Positions 18,070 through 27,450 of a stretch of DNA of 64,000 bases are shown piece by piece; the first letter of the stretch is position 1; each line of letters starts with the position of its first letter. The stretch is taken from the NCBI RefSeq assembly GCF_012974865.1, contig NZ_CP043633.1:868001-932000 (forward strand). The letters are read 5' to 3'. The notes beneath the pieces are model-generated. The model ran no database searches, was not told the DNA's origin, and saw only the letters and a list, made by a program, of their open reading frames with translations. A program made the translations under genes and the position numbers. Source of the stretch: Nonlabens sp. Ci31. GTDB lineage: Bacteria; Bacteroidota; Bacteroidia; Flavobacteriales; Flavobacteriaceae.

Positions 18070-20232
18070 ATGAAAAAATTAGAACTCCTTAAAAAGTATT
18101 TCGGTTACGATAGTTTCCGACCATTGCAAGAACAAGTTATAGACGATGTTATTGCTGGTAAAGACCTCATGGTGGTCATGCCTACAGGCGGAGGGAAGTC
18201 TATGTGTTTCCAATTACCTTCCTTATTATTGGATGGCATTACCTTAGTCGTATCTCCATTAATCGCCTTGATGAAAGATCAAGTAGATGCGCTGCGAGCT
18301 AATGGTATCCCTGCTTCTTATTTTAACAGCTCACAAGACGCTACACAGCAACAAGAAATGCTAGAAGAACTGCGATCTGGAAGCTTAAAACTTGTATACG
18401 TAGCCCCAGAAAGTATAGGACTGCTCAACAATCATTTGCAAGAAATACCCGTTTCTTTGATTGCGGTAGATGAAGCGCACTGCATTTCTACATGGGGACA
18501 TGATTTTAGACCCGCCTACACACAACTGGCTTATTTTAAAACTAGTTTTCCAGACGCAAATCTCATTGCACTTACAGCCACTGCAGACCGTGCCACAAGA
18601 GCCGATATTAAAAAACAACTGGGCATTCAAAATGCACAGGAATATGTCTCCTCTTTTGACCGACCTAATTTGACCTTAGAAGTACGACCAGGAAACAATC
18701 GCTTGCAGCAAATGCGGCGTTTTTTACAAAAGAACAAAGACGAATCTGGAATTATTTATTGTTTGAGTAGAAAAACTTGTGAATCCGTAGCCAGTAAAAT
18801 TACTGCATACGGTTATGACGCAGCAGCCTACCATGCTGGCTTAAGCCATGAAGAACGAGTAAGTGTACAAGAAAAGTTCATTAAAGACGACCTTAAAATA
18901 GTTTGTGCGACAGTTGCCTTTGGTATGGGAATCGATAAATCCAATGTGCGCTTTGTCTTGCATTACAACATGCCTAAAAATATTGAAGGGTACTATCAAG
19001 AAATAGGTCGTGCTGGTCGTGATGGTATCGATTCTCATGCATTACTGTTTCATAGTTATGCTGACGTGATCCAACTGCGCAAGTTTGCTGAAGGAAGTGG
19101 AAACTCAGAAGTTCAAATTGCAAAGCTGGAACGCATGAAGCAATTTGCTGAAGCCTTAACTTGTAGAAGAAAGATGTTGCTTTCTTACTTTAATGAATAT
19201 CTAGACGAAGACTGCGGTAATTGCGATGTTTGCCTCAATAAACCAGACTTTTTTGACGCTACGTTGTCCGCACAAAAAGCTTTGAGTGCGGTTATTAGAA
19301 CTGGAGAAAAAGCATCTCTTAACCTACTCATAGATGTGTTGCGTGGAGCGCAAAATGCAGCGGTTATAGAAAGTGGGTTCCAGCAAATCAAAACCTATGG
19401 TGCTGGAAAAGAAATCTCTTGGAACGACTGGCAACAATATATTGTGCAAATGATCAATCAAGGACTGATAGAAATTGCTTTCCACGAATTCAATCATTTA
19501 AAGATGACTCCTCAAGGTAAAGAAGTGCTTTTTGATGGACGCAAAGTGTCACTCGCAGTGATTCCTAAACCTGAAGAACTGGCTGCCAAAAGAGCTCAAA
19601 AAACTCAAGAAGAATTACCTACCGAAGTCAATCGCGATCTTTATGAAGCATTGCGTAAAACTAGATTACAACTCGCTAACGCCGGTAATCTTGCTCCATA
19701 TATGGTTTTTAGTGATGCAACACTAAAGGATATGGCTGCTAGAATCCCACTAGACGATAATGAATTTGCAGATATTACTGGTGTAGGAAGCCATAAGCAC
19801 GATACGTATGGAGTACCGTTTCTTAAAATGATCTCTGAATTCAAAGATTGCCGTACCGATGATTTCGTCTATAGAGAGGAAATCGTAAAGCCTAAGAGCA
19901 CCAAGAAAAAAGTATCTGGCCCTAAAAAGGATACGGTTATGGAAAGTGTCAAGCTTTTTTGGGATGGAAAAACGATCAAAGACATCTCTGAAATAAGAGG
20001 CTTTCAACCTTCAACTATTATGGCGCACCTGACTAAAAGGTATGAATCCCATAACGATATCGACTTAGAGAAATTGATCGACGGTAAAGATTACGACCTT
20101 ATCGCAGCTGACTTTGAACAAATAAAAGATCAAGAAAGCCTCAAAATGGTTTTTGAGCATTTTGACGGTAAGATAGACTATGGATCACTGCGCATAGGAC
20201 TTTCTTTATTAAAAGAAAAAATGGGGGTTTAA
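18070..20232 (+). CDS. recQ: ATP-dependent DNA helicase RecQ
   Basis: 720 residues. Helicase core: RPLQEQ (17-22), Walker A MPTGGGKS (37-44), DEAHCISTWGHDFRP from residue 134, TATAD, and the motif VI QEIGRAGRDG (about 318-327). The RQC zinc site follows (CRRK...CGNCDVC, about 363-388), then a winged-helix part and an HRDC domain (about 520-600). The C-terminal 85 residues form a helix-turn-helix (HTH_40-like) domain (VKLFWDGKTIKDISEIRGF). RecQ unwinds recombination intermediates 3' to 5'. Complete, with normal motifs. Confidence 0.95.
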   Translation: MKKLELLKKYFGYDSFRPLQEQVIDDVIAGKDLMVVMPTGGGKSMCFQLPSLLLDGITLVVSPLIALMKDQVDALRANGIPASYFNSSQDATQQQEMLEELRSGSLKLVYVAPESIGLLNNHLQEIPVSLIAVDEAHCISTWGHDFRPAYTQLAYFKTSFPDANLIALTATADRATRADIKKQLGIQNAQEYVSSFDRPNLTLEVRPGNNRLQQMRRFLQKNKDESGIIYCLSRKTCESVASKITAYGYDAAAYHAGLSHEERVSVQEKFIKDDLKIVCATVAFGMGIDKSNVRFVLHYNMPKNIEGYYQEIGRAGRDGIDSHALLFHSYADVIQLRKFAEGSGNSEVQIAKLERMKQFAEALTCRRKMLLSYFNEYLDEDCGNCDVCLNKPDFFDATLSAQKALSAVIRTGEKASLNLLIDVLRGAQNAAVIESGFQQIKTYGAGKEISWNDWQQYIVQMINQGLIEIAFHEFNHLKMTPQGKEVLFDGRKVSLAVIPKPEELAAKRAQKTQEELPTEVNRDLYEALRKTRLQLANAGNLAPYMVFSDATLKDMAARIPLDDNEFADITGVGSHKHDTYGVPFLKMISEFKDCRTDDFVYREEIVKPKSTKKKVSGPKKDTVMESVKLFWDGKTIKDISEIRGFQPSTIMAHLTKRYESHNDIDLEKLIDGKDYDLIAADFEQIKDQESLKMVFEHFDGKIDYGSLRIGLSLLKEKMGV

Positions 20233-20255
20233 CATCTAGCAGTAGGTTTTTTAAC

Positions 20256-20270
20256 TAACGTGAGTTCGAC
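20256..20270 (+). repeat. IS982 left terminal inverted repeat
   Basis: TAACGTGAGTTCGAC, perfectly matched by the right end at 21267-21281. Confidence 0.9.
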
Positions 20271-21176
20271 CTAAGAGATTCCAATGTTAGGTAGCATATT
20301 TTGGATTTTCACTGATGGTTTTGAGTCTAAAAAAGAATAAGCTGTAAGACCAGCGATTAAATTTGCTATGAAATTATCAAAAGATCTGTGTCTTGAATGT
20401 TCTATATAACAAATGTTTTTAAGCACATCATTTATGGACTCTATTACAGCTCTTTTTCTTAAGATTACTCTGTCCATAAATTCTTGTTTTTTCTGCTTCA
20501 TATTCTTTCTGAGTTTTGTCACTAGATGAATACCATCGGTAAATAGTTTATCAAAAAGATCCTTGCCTAGATAACCTTTATCACCATAGATTTTTCCAAA
20601 CACCTTATCGTGGAAACTTTTGTCTTTTAGAGGCTGTCTATCATCTACATTTGCTTTAGTTATCAGAAAATCAAATAATTCGCCTTTATCATTAGCTATT
20701 AAATGTAGTTTGAAGCCGTAATACCAACCCATTGTTCCAAAGCTTTTCTCAACAATCCCCTTGAACACTTTATGTTGTTTCTCACGTTTGATATGAGATA
20801 CTTTAAGAGGTGTAGAATCAATAAAAGATATACCAGTACACTTACCTAACCCTCTTAATTTAAGATAGACTGATAATGGTTGAATGACACGTTTTTGTAA
20901 TTCAACAAATCGATTGTATGAAACTGTTTTTGGAAAGAAATCCTGCATGTGTTTGCATACATAAGTGGAATAAAATTCTTTAAGATTACGATAAGACTTT
21001 AAGTGAAAAAGCACCATCATAGTCATGACTTCACTATCAGACATTCTAAACTTTCTTTTACGTAATTTGAGCCTACGATCGGATATTATGCCTGCATTTT
21101 TAATAACAGCATCATAATCAATCATAAAATCGTCAATTTGACAATATATTTCAATAACTTTGTGGTCAGTGATCAT
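20271..21176 (-). CDS. IS982-family transposase
   Basis: 301 residues, full length for IS982. N-terminal helical part with LKLRKRKFRMSDSEVMTMMV, then the DDE-type core: FIDSTPL (first Asp, about 118), KANVDDRQ and IYGDKGYLGK (second Asp, about 197), and ILRKRAVIESINDVLKN with the Glu (about 245). Family members move the element by cut-and-paste. The frame is intact and both terminal repeats are present, so it may still be active. The stop codon lies against the inner edge of the left terminal repeat. Confidence 0.92.
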   Translation of the reverse strand: MITDHKVIEIYCQIDDFMIDYDAVIKNAGIISDRRLKLRKRKFRMSDSEVMTMMVLFHLKSYRNLKEFYSTYVCKHMQDFFPKTVSYNRFVELQKRVIQPLSVYLKLRGLGKCTGISFIDSTPLKVSHIKREKQHKVFKGIVEKSFGTMGWYYGFKLHLIANDKGELFDFLITKANVDDRQPLKDKSFHDKVFGKIYGDKGYLGKDLFDKLFTDGIHLVTKLRKNMKQKKQEFMDRVILRKRAVIESINDVLKNICYIEHSRHRSFDNFIANLIAGLTAYSFLDSKPSVKIQNMLPNIGIS

Positions 21177-21266
21177 GAAGGGTTTTTTTGCTTATTAATT
21201 TGGCTTTCAGACTATTAACATACAAATTATCTCTCTTTTTTACATCGTTATTTTCATTTTTATTAC

Positions 21267-21281
21267 GTCGAACTCACGTTA
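21267..21281 (-). repeat. IS982 right terminal inverted repeat
   Basis: Perfect complement of the left repeat at 20256-20270; the next bases (AAAAAGG) are host sequence. Confidence 0.9.
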
Positions 21282-21359
21282 AAAAGGTATTTCTATAAAG
21301 AATACCAACAGGAATAGTTGAAAGGTCACGCCTCAACAAAACATCAAAAATTAAAAAAA

Positions 21360-21383
21360 GGGAGCAGAATAAAATCTGATCCC
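21360..21383 (-). terminator. Terminator of the desaturase gene
   Basis: 9-bp stem with one mismatch (GGGATCAGA / TCTGCTCCC on the minus strand), followed on that strand by a run of seven T. Confidence 0.75.
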
Positions 21384-21419
21384 TTCTTATGATTTAAAAT
21401 TTTAAGCTGACTATTTTAT

Positions 21420-22421
21420 TTAGCCTACAACAGGCTCATTCACCCAACTAAATTTGGCCGCCTCTTCAGGTATCTTAATACGTTGTGAAACGCGTTCCAT
21501 ACGAGCAGGAAGCTTCATTAAATAATCACGTGCTTTTTCTGCTTCTTCAGTAAGGTTGGTCATGTTAGCAATATCCCATTGTTCAATCAGCTTTTGCATG
21601 ATATCTATATAGTCTTGAGCGGTGTAAACACCTATACGCTGTGCACTGTTTGAAAAGTCTTCAAAAGCTGCTCCTATAGACTGTCCTGATTCTCTAAGGA
21701 ACATGGCTGGCATTACAATTTTGTGAACCATCATTTCCTTAAAAGCGATCATCATATTACTAGCGTCTACCTTAAAAATCTCAGTTACAAATGTACTGTA
21801 AGCTTTGTGGTGACGCATTTCATCTCCAGAGATGATGCGGCACATTTTAGATAGAGCTGTGTTTCCATAGCCACGTGCTAATTTTGCCACACGGTTGTGA
21901 GAAACATAAGTTGCAAGTTCCTGAAAAGTAGTATAAATGAAGTTCTTATAAGGATCGCGATCTGTACCTATATCAAAACCATCAGTAATCAAGTGATGGG
22001 TTGTAATTTCTACTTGACGCATATTCACGCGACCAGATAGGTACAAATATTTGTTGAGTGTATCACCATGACGGTTTTCTTCACCAGTCCACTGGCGTAC
22101 CCATTTGGACCAACTATTTCCTTTTCCTTCGACTTGGTTAATACCTTCTACATCCATTAACCAAGATTCATAAGTAGGTAATGCTTCCTCAGTGATCGTA
22201 TCCCCTACAAGTGCTACCCAAAAATCATAAGGCAGTTCTTTAGCTAGCTCTCTTAATTCTCGCACTTCTTCAAAAAAAGAGTCTTCTTGAGAATTAGGTA
22301 AAAAATCAGAGGGTTGCCAAATTTTATCTACTGGAATTAAGTATTCATCCATAAAAGATTCTACTTTGCTTTCCAGTGATTGCATCACCTCAATGCGTAT
22401 ATTTTTAAGTGGTTTATTCAT
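21420..22421 (-). CDS. Acyl-[acyl-carrier-protein] desaturase
   Basis: 333 residues. The diiron ligands of soluble acyl-ACP desaturases are seen as EENRHGD (about 115-121) and DEMRHH (about 200-205), with the upstream Glu in TITEEALPTYES (about 71-82) and a fourth in the helix around 147-175. These enzymes put a double bond into acyl-ACP in the cytoplasm with ferredoxin and O2, and so supply unsaturated fatty acids. The next gene upstream on the same strand is plsC, which uses acyl groups to make phosphatidic acid. A palindrome copy sits in the 68-bp gap between them. Confidence 0.92.
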   Translation of the reverse strand: MNKPLKNIRIEVMQSLESKVESFMDEYLIPVDKIWQPSDFLPNSQEDSFFEEVRELRELAKELPYDFWVALVGDTITEEALPTYESWLMDVEGINQVEGKGNSWSKWVRQWTGEENRHGDTLNKYLYLSGRVNMRQVEITTHHLITDGFDIGTDRDPYKNFIYTTFQELATYVSHNRVAKLARGYGNTALSKMCRIISGDEMRHHKAYSTFVTEIFKVDASNMMIAFKEMMVHKIVMPAMFLRESGQSIGAAFEDFSNSAQRIGVYTAQDYIDIMQKLIEQWDIANMTNLTEEAEKARDYLMKLPARMERVSQRIKIPEEAAKFSWVNEPVVG

Positions 22422-22465
22422 GGGACATATTGTAATGTAAAGGTAGTCGTTTTGAAATTGTTCTC

Positions 22466-22479
22466 CTTTCGCGAAAGCG
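22466..22479. repeat. Palindrome CTTTCGCGAAAG between desaturase and plsC
   Basis: 12-bp perfect core CTTTCGCGAAAG with one outer base changed (C instead of G before it). Intergenic, 45 bp before the desaturase ATG. Confidence 0.8.
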
Positions 22480-22489
22480 AAATTATTAT

Positions 22490-23239
22490 CTAACTCTTAA
22501 ACGCAGTGGAAGTAATGCTGTTGTGAACTACTTCTTGTGTTTCTAAAATTAACTCATCGTGATCTCTTCCTTGAATAGGAATAGGCTCGTGAATCCTAAG
22601 CTCTATTTTATTACCTATACCATAAGGAAACTTACCGTAACGGTCTATTTTCCAGCTATTGTTCACCGTCACCGGAACAACTACAGCATCTGGTACATAT
22701 TTAAATATAGTTTTTAAACCGTTCGTCTGGAAAGGTTTAGGAACTCCCGTCCTGCTGCGAGTACCTTCTGCAAAAATCACCACGCTGCGTTTTTTTTCAT
22801 GCACGTTTTTTGCAAATTTGATCAAAGCCATAATGGCTTGTTTGCGATCCTTACGATCTATAGAACAGTTTTCTCCTATTCTTAAATTTAAGGAGATACT
22901 AGGAATCCCTTTTGCCAGTTCTTTTTTAGCGATGAATTTTGCATGATAATGTCTAAGATAGTAAATTAATGGCGGAATATCAAACATGCTCTGGTGGTTG
23001 CACACAAAAATATAAGATGGGCCTGGGGGCAAATCAGTTTTATACGTAATATTAAAAGTATTGAACAAAGGTAATTGGGACTGCATTAAAAACCAGTTGA
23101 GAATATAAACGCTTTTACGGTGAGCATTATAGCCCCCTAGCTTATAAGAGATCATCTGTATAGGATGGAAAATAAGCAACAACAAAAAGAAAACGATGAT
23201 GTGTATGACCGTTAACGGGTAAGAAATAATTTTTTGCAT
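22490..23239 (-). CDS. plsC: 1-acyl-sn-glycerol-3-phosphate acyltransferase (PlsC-like)
   Basis: 249 residues. A hydrophobic N-terminal segment (VIHIIVFFLLLLIF) anchors it to the inner membrane. Acyltransferase motifs: NHQSMFD (about 80-86; NHxxxxD), ENCSIDRKDRK and FAEGTRSRTG (about 155-164), then VVVPVTVNN. The enzyme transfers an acyl chain to lysophosphatidic acid. A TACCTTTG box lies only 4 nt upstream of the ATG, so the mRNA may have no leader. Several PlsC paralogues are common in this phylum, so the exact acceptor is not certain. Confidence 0.88.
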   Translation of the reverse strand: MQKIISYPLTVIHIIVFFLLLLIFHPIQMISYKLGGYNAHRKSVYILNWFLMQSQLPLFNTFNITYKTDLPPGPSYIFVCNHQSMFDIPPLIYYLRHYHAKFIAKKELAKGIPSISLNLRIGENCSIDRKDRKQAIMALIKFAKNVHEKKRSVVIFAEGTRSRTGVPKPFQTNGLKTIFKYVPDAVVVPVTVNNSWKIDRYGKFPYGIGNKIELRIHEPIPIQGRDHDELILETQEVVHNSITSTAFKS

Positions 23240-23243
23240 CCAG

Positions 23244-23251
23244 CAAAGGTA
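23244..23251 (-). promoter_or_regulatory. Candidate -7 box of plsC, very close to the ATG
   Basis: TACCTTTG on the minus strand ends 4 nt before the ATG at 23239. A full leader is not possible if this box is used. Confidence 0.5.
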
Positions 23252-23399
23252 ATTTGTTAGTTTACATGAAAGAACGAGATATTGCTAAATCGATATGCGT
23301 GCATAGTAATTTAGGGGTTAGGGAAGTTCAAATAAATAGTGCTTACCTAAATCAAAAAACTACCTGTACTAATTTCAACAAAAAATCCTGAGAAAATAA

Positions 23400-23431
23400 A
23401 AAGTGCTTTTATCTTAAGACAAAAGCACTTT
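23400..23431 (-). terminator. Terminator downstream of the bacilliredoxin gene
   Basis: 11-bp perfect stem AAAGTGCTTTT / AAAAGCACTTT with a 10-nt loop, in the minus-strand direction. Confidence 0.8.
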
Positions 23432-23452
23432 ACATTTTAAAACTAAAACTGA

Positions 23453-23863
23453 TTAACAGTTCTCGTTGTAAGATTCTTTCAAGTTTTCAGCAATCATTTC
23501 AGCTGGTCTTCCTTCGATATGGTGGCGCTCTAACATGTGCACTAATTCACCGTTCTTGAACAAAGCCATACTAGGCGAGCTAGGTGGAAAAGGAATCATC
23601 GCTGCTCTCGCTGCATCTACTGCGTCGCGGTCTACTCCTGCAAAAACCGTCACGATATGATCTGGTTTTTTTGCATTATCTAAAGACATTTTTGCTCCTG
23701 GACGTGCATTTGCAGCAGCGCAACCACAAACTGAATTCACCACTACTAGAGTAGTTCCTGCTTTGCTTAGTGCTTCTTTTACGTCGTTTTCTGTATATAA
23801 GTGTTCAAATCCCGCGGTGCCTAAATCGTCACGCATCGGTTGAACTAATTCTGCTGGGTACAT
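23453..23863 (-). CDS. BrxA/BrxB-family bacilliredoxin
   Basis: 136 residues, full length for YphP/YqiW proteins. The family start MYPAELVQPMRDDL and the active site Val-Cys-Gly-Cys with Cys46 and Cys48 are clear, followed by AAANARPG. Bacilliredoxins remove low-molecular-weight thiols from oxidised proteins. The flavobacterial thiol partner is not known from this window. Transcribed alone: a TACCTTTG box lies 16 nt upstream (23886-23879) and a terminator follows. Confidence 0.93.
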   Translation of the reverse strand: MYPAELVQPMRDDLGTAGFEHLYTENDVKEALSKAGTTLVVVNSVCGCAAANARPGAKMSLDNAKKPDHIVTVFAGVDRDAVDAARAAMIPFPPSSPSMALFKNGELVHMLERHHIEGRPAEMIAENLKESYNENC

Positions 23864-24110
23864 AATATAAATTTTTTACAAAGGTAAAGACTTCTAAGCC
23901 TTTATAAAACAACTGTGTTATCATTTAAGTTTATTATAAGAATGGTTAATTGAATAGTACGCTGCCATAGTATGAAGAATAGAGAAAATACGATCAAAAA
24001 CCCATAAAAATTATAAATTAAACTTTAAGCATTATCCATTCGAATCACCTAACAACCTATCCATTTACAAATGTTTAGTACCTTTAAGGCTTTCTATTTA
24101 ATGTTTGATT

Positions 24111-24464
24111 ATGGCAACCAAAAGAAAATGTCCTGAATGTGATGAAGAAGTGCGTGGCAGAGCCGATAAGGTTTACTGCAGTGACTACTGTCGTAATGTA
24201 GCAAACAACAAACTGAACAGAGATACCAATGCTTTAATGCGCAATATTAATAATAGGTTGCGTAAAAACCATCGCGTTTTGCAAATGCTCAATCCTAAAG
24301 ATAAAACTAAAGTAAGTAGAAATAAGCTACTTGCTAGCGGCTTTGACTTTACTTTCTTTACCAGTATTTACACCACTAAAAAAGGGACCGTTTATTACTT
24401 TGTTTACGATCAGGGCTACCTGGCCATGGAAGACGATTATTACCTGATTGTAAAGAGAGATTAA
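24111..24464 (+). CDS. Small zinc-ribbon conserved hypothetical protein
   Basis: 117 residues from ATG 24111. Two Cys pairs, CPEC (7-10) and CSDYC (about 24-28), form a short zinc ribbon of the DUF2116 type, followed by RNVANNKLNR. The rest is basic, with LRKNHRVLQMLNP and then a beta-rich tail (GTVYYFVYDQGYLAMEDDYY). The same layout occurs in other flavobacteria as an unnamed protein; nucleic-acid binding is possible but unproved. It is followed 57 bp later by a histidine kinase on the same strand. Confidence 0.7.
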   Translation: MATKRKCPECDEEVRGRADKVYCSDYCRNVANNKLNRDTNALMRNINNRLRKNHRVLQMLNPKDKTKVSRNKLLASGFDFTFFTSIYTTKKGTVYYFVYDQGYLAMEDDYYLIVKRD

Positions 24465-24521
24465 TAATTCAATAAACTGATAACACCTGCGTTATTAAAT
24501 CCTATTAAACCCAGTTCCTGA

Positions 24522-25670
24522 ATGAAATTTACTTCAAATAAAAATATCTATAGATGGATCATGATTGTCGTAGCGGTAATGATTACCTCCTTAATTTTAT
24601 GGAACACGTATGATTTTTTCCAGCAATTAAAGGAGAATGAACGTAAAAACATTCAGGAATTTGGAATCTCTCAAAAGGATCTTGCTAATCAAGGATTGGG
24701 TGCAGATTTAGGAGAATTAGGCTTTACTGTAGCTAGTAATACCACCACAGTACCTATGATTGTAATTGATTATAAAGGAGGAATAGAGACACGTAACCTC
24801 CCTGAAAACATAAGGGATGACCAACAAAAGATAAAAGAGTTAATTGAAATTTACAAACAGGAAAACGACCCTATTGTAACTCAATTTGAAGGCAAGCCCT
24901 TCAGCACTATATACTACGGTAATAGTGACATAATAACAAAGACCAAATATTATCCTATGGCTTTGGTCATTATTATGTTATTGTTCTTTTTTGTTATTTG
25001 GTTTTTTTATAGGTCCAACAAAGCAGGCGAGCAAAACAAACTTTGGGCTGGTATGGCTAAAGAAAGTGCTCATCAAATAGGAACGCCACTTTCTTCTCTT
25101 GTAGGCTGGACTACCATTTTAAAAGAAACTAATGTTGACCCATCCTATATCGTTGAAATGGAAAAAGACATCAACCGTCTTAAAATGATTACTGATCGAT
25201 TTTCTAAAATCGGTTCCATCCCAAAACTCATCGAAGTAGATATAGTAGATCAAACTCAAAAAGCAACTGATTACATTGCAAATAGGTCTTCAAAACTGGT
25301 CAAATTTGAAATCGATCTACCCGATCAACCTATACAAGTCAAGTTAAATGAACCCCTATTTGAATGGGTGATAGAAAACCTCATTAAAAACGGTATTGAT
25401 GCAATGAAAGGAAAAGGAACGATTTCCATATACCTTAAAGCAGATGTATACAACGTTTTTATCCAAATAAAGGACACTGGTAAAGGAATTCCAAAAAGGC
25501 AATGGAATCAAGTTTTCAAACCTGGCTTTACAACAAAAAGAAGAGGTTGGGGTCTAGGATTGTCTCTAGCCAAACGTATTATCAAAGATTACCACAATGG
25601 TAAAATACGTGTTATAGAAAGTAAAAAGGACCAAGGAACTACCTTTGAGATCACATTAAATAAAATCTAG
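24522..25670 (+). CDS. Sensor histidine kinase, two transmembrane segments
   Basis: 382 residues. TM1 at about 12-32 and TM2 at about 147-166 flank a periplasmic part of about 115 residues. No HAMP domain separates TM2 from the kinase. The H-box reads ESAHQIGTPLSSL with the phospho-acceptor His near residue 184. N-box ENLIKNGIDAM, G1 DTGKGIP and G2 GWGLGLSLAKRI follow. No response regulator is encoded next to it. The downstream 104-residue gene is 14 nt away and probably co-transcribed. The signal is unknown. Confidence 0.88.
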   Translation: MKFTSNKNIYRWIMIVVAVMITSLILWNTYDFFQQLKENERKNIQEFGISQKDLANQGLGADLGELGFTVASNTTTVPMIVIDYKGGIETRNLPENIRDDQQKIKELIEIYKQENDPIVTQFEGKPFSTIYYGNSDIITKTKYYPMALVIIMLLFFFVIWFFYRSNKAGEQNKLWAGMAKESAHQIGTPLSSLVGWTTILKETNVDPSYIVEMEKDINRLKMITDRFSKIGSIPKLIEVDIVDQTQKATDYIANRSSKLVKFEIDLPDQPIQVKLNEPLFEWVIENLIKNGIDAMKGKGTISIYLKADVYNVFIQIKDTGKGIPKRQWNQVFKPGFTTKRRGWGLGLSLAKRIIKDYHNGKIRVIESKKDQGTTFEITLNKI

Positions 25671-25684
25671 AAATCTGCCGCATT

Positions 25685-25999
25685 ATGAAAACAGTAAAAG
25701 AACTGTTTAAAGAGCAGCCGCTGCTACAAAATGAACCAGCAGTCCAAGAACTTATTGCACCATACGAAAAACTCTGTGATGATCTTATAGAAAGAGGTCA
25801 AATGGCTGAGATGAGCAAAGAAAAACCACTTAAAGAACTTATCGTCCAGATGCTTTATGCCATAAATGATGAAATCAAAAAGGACGAAGAATCCGTGCGA
25901 TTTAAAGAAATACCACGAGTAGATTTTAAAGTAGCCGTAAACAACCTGGAAACTTATATTTACACCTATTTAAAAGATTATAATATTAGGATCAACTAG
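25685..25999 (+). CDS. Conserved hypothetical protein downstream of histidine kinase
   Basis: 104 residues, all-helical by appearance, acidic and basic in turn (ELIVQMLYAINDEIKKDEES), no signal peptide or metal motif. Its place 14 nt after the kinase gene suggests a linked cytoplasmic role, perhaps as a partner protein, but nothing in the sequence proves it. Its TAG stop overlaps the stop of the next kinase on the other strand in a palindromic CTAG. Confidence 0.6.
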   Translation: MKTVKELFKEQPLLQNEPAVQELIAPYEKLCDDLIERGQMAEMSKEKPLKELIVQMLYAINDEIKKDEESVRFKEIPRVDFKVAVNNLETYIYTYLKDYNIRIN

Positions 26000-27450
26000 G
26001 TTCTAGGTAAAGTAACAGTAAATATTGTTCCTTCTCCGTAACTAGTTTTCATATGAATGGTACCCTTAAAATTTTCTACGATTTGTTTCACCATGGCAAG
26101 ACCTAATCCCATACCGCTGTTTTTTGTAGTAAACTTAGGTTCAAATATTTTCTTTTCATGATCTGCAAACACACCAGTTCCTTTATCTGATACGGTGAGA
26201 TAAATCTTCTTCTCATCATGTTTAACAGAAACTACAATTTTATTTTCACGATCTGGATGACTGGCCTGGATCGCATTTTTAACCAAGTTAGTCACCACAC
26301 GTATCAACTGGGTTCTATCAAATACCGCTTTCAAGGAATCGGCATCTTCTGTGTAATAAATATTAGACTCATTAAAAATATCCAGTGCCAACTGAGTAAC
26401 CATACACACATCAGTTTCCTCATTTTTTTGTGCAGGCATAGTCGCATAGGTAGAAAAAGCGCTTGATATATTGCTCATTACATCGATTTGCTCGATTAAA
26501 GAGTTGGAGTATTCATTAAGTTTTTCTTTGGACTCCGGGTCAGTTGGATCAAATCTTCTTTGAAAGCTTTGAACGGTAAGTCTCATGGGCGTGAGCGGAT
26601 TTTTAATCTCGTGTGCCACTTGTTTTGCCATTTCTCTCCATGCTTGTTCCCTTTCACTGGTAGCGAGTTTTACGGCACTTTCTTCTAGCTCATCTACCAT
26701 TTTATTATAGGACTCTACGAGCGTATTAATTTCTTCTGTCCCTTTATGATCTATTTCTAATTTGCGATTGCGTTTTGATATATCCAGCTGTTTTAAATTA
26801 TCAGATATACTTCTAATAGATCTGGTAATATACCTTGCTAAGAAATAACCGAGTACAATCGAAATGAAAAACATCAAGGCATAAACTAAGCCGAGTCTTT
26901 TTAAAAACTCCTCAAGTTCATAGCTCATAAAGTCGTCGTTCTCAATATAAGGAAGATTGAGAATGGCTATGTTTTTAAATTGATTATCTGTTAGATAGGA
27001 ATAACTGGATCGATAACTTTGCCCATCCGTTTCAAACTTCTCTACATAACGGCCATCTTCAGAATCTCTTAATTTTTTTAAAATACGGTTAGAGATCTGA
27101 ATGTGTAGGCTATCGCTTACAAATTGTGCTTTAGAACTTTTTCTGAGACGTCCTTGAAGGTCATGCATATAAATGGGCATCTCATGGACGGCACTTAATC
27201 CATAAATTTCATCTTTGAAAATATTTTTAAGGTTGTCTGTGGTGACCTCAAAATCTGTTTTTTCAATGACGTAGGATATATTTTCTTTAATCGCCTGTTC
27301 TTTACGAAACAGTCTTTTTTCATGATAATCTTTGGCTTGTTCTTGAAATTGATAGATGGACATTCCGGCAATCAGGACACTCGCAATAATGGTGAGCACC
27401 ATCATGGAAAAAAAGATGCGATTTCTAAGGCTATTTGTATACAATCTCAT
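25996..27450 (-). CDS. NtrY-like sensor histidine kinase with HAMP domain
   Basis: 484 residues. TM1 (about 12-32) and TM2 (about 187-208) bracket a periplasmic sensor of about 150 residues. A HAMP domain (about 209-262) leads to the H-box QVAHEIKNPLTPMRLTVQSF, typical of NtrY-type kinases. N-box NLVKNAIQA, G1 DKGTGV and G2 GMGLGLAMVKQI are intact. It is convergent with the first kinase gene pair, so two kinases face each other with no response regulator visible in the window. Confidence 0.88.
   Translation of the reverse strand: MRLYTNSLRNRIFFSMMVLTIIASVLIAGMSIYQFQEQAKDYHEKRLFRKEQAIKENISYVIEKTDFEVTTDNLKNIFKDEIYGLSAVHEMPIYMHDLQGRLRKSSKAQFVSDSLHIQISNRILKKLRDSEDGRYVEKFETDGQSYRSSYSYLTDNQFKNIAILNLPYIENDDFMSYELEEFLKRLGLVYALMFFISIVLGYFLARYITRSIRSISDNLKQLDISKRNRKLEIDHKGTEEINTLVESYNKMVDELEESAVKLATSEREQAWREMAKQVAHEIKNPLTPMRLTVQSFQRRFDPTDPESKEKLNEYSNSLIEQIDVMSNISSAFSTYATMPAQKNEETDVCMVTQLALDIFNESNIYYTEDADSLKAVFDRTQLIRVVTNLVKNAIQASHPDRENKIVVSVKHDEKKIYLTVSDKGTGVFADHEKKIFEPKFTTKNSGMGLGLAMVKQIVENFKGTIHMKTSYGEGTIFTVTLPRT

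Larger units (their letters stand above)
20256..21281. mobile_element. IS982-family insertion sequence
   Basis: A 1026-bp element bounded by 15-bp perfect inverted repeats, TAACGTGAGTTCGAC at 20256-20270 and its complement at 21267-21281, with one transposase gene between them. No clear target-site duplication is visible in the flanks. It lies between the ends of recQ and the desaturase gene, so it breaks no gene. Confidence 0.9.

Noticed and set aside
20240..21300. Target-site duplication for the IS982 element
   Set aside because: The flanks TTTTTAAC and AAAAGGTA do not form a direct repeat. A likeness exists only in inverted orientation.
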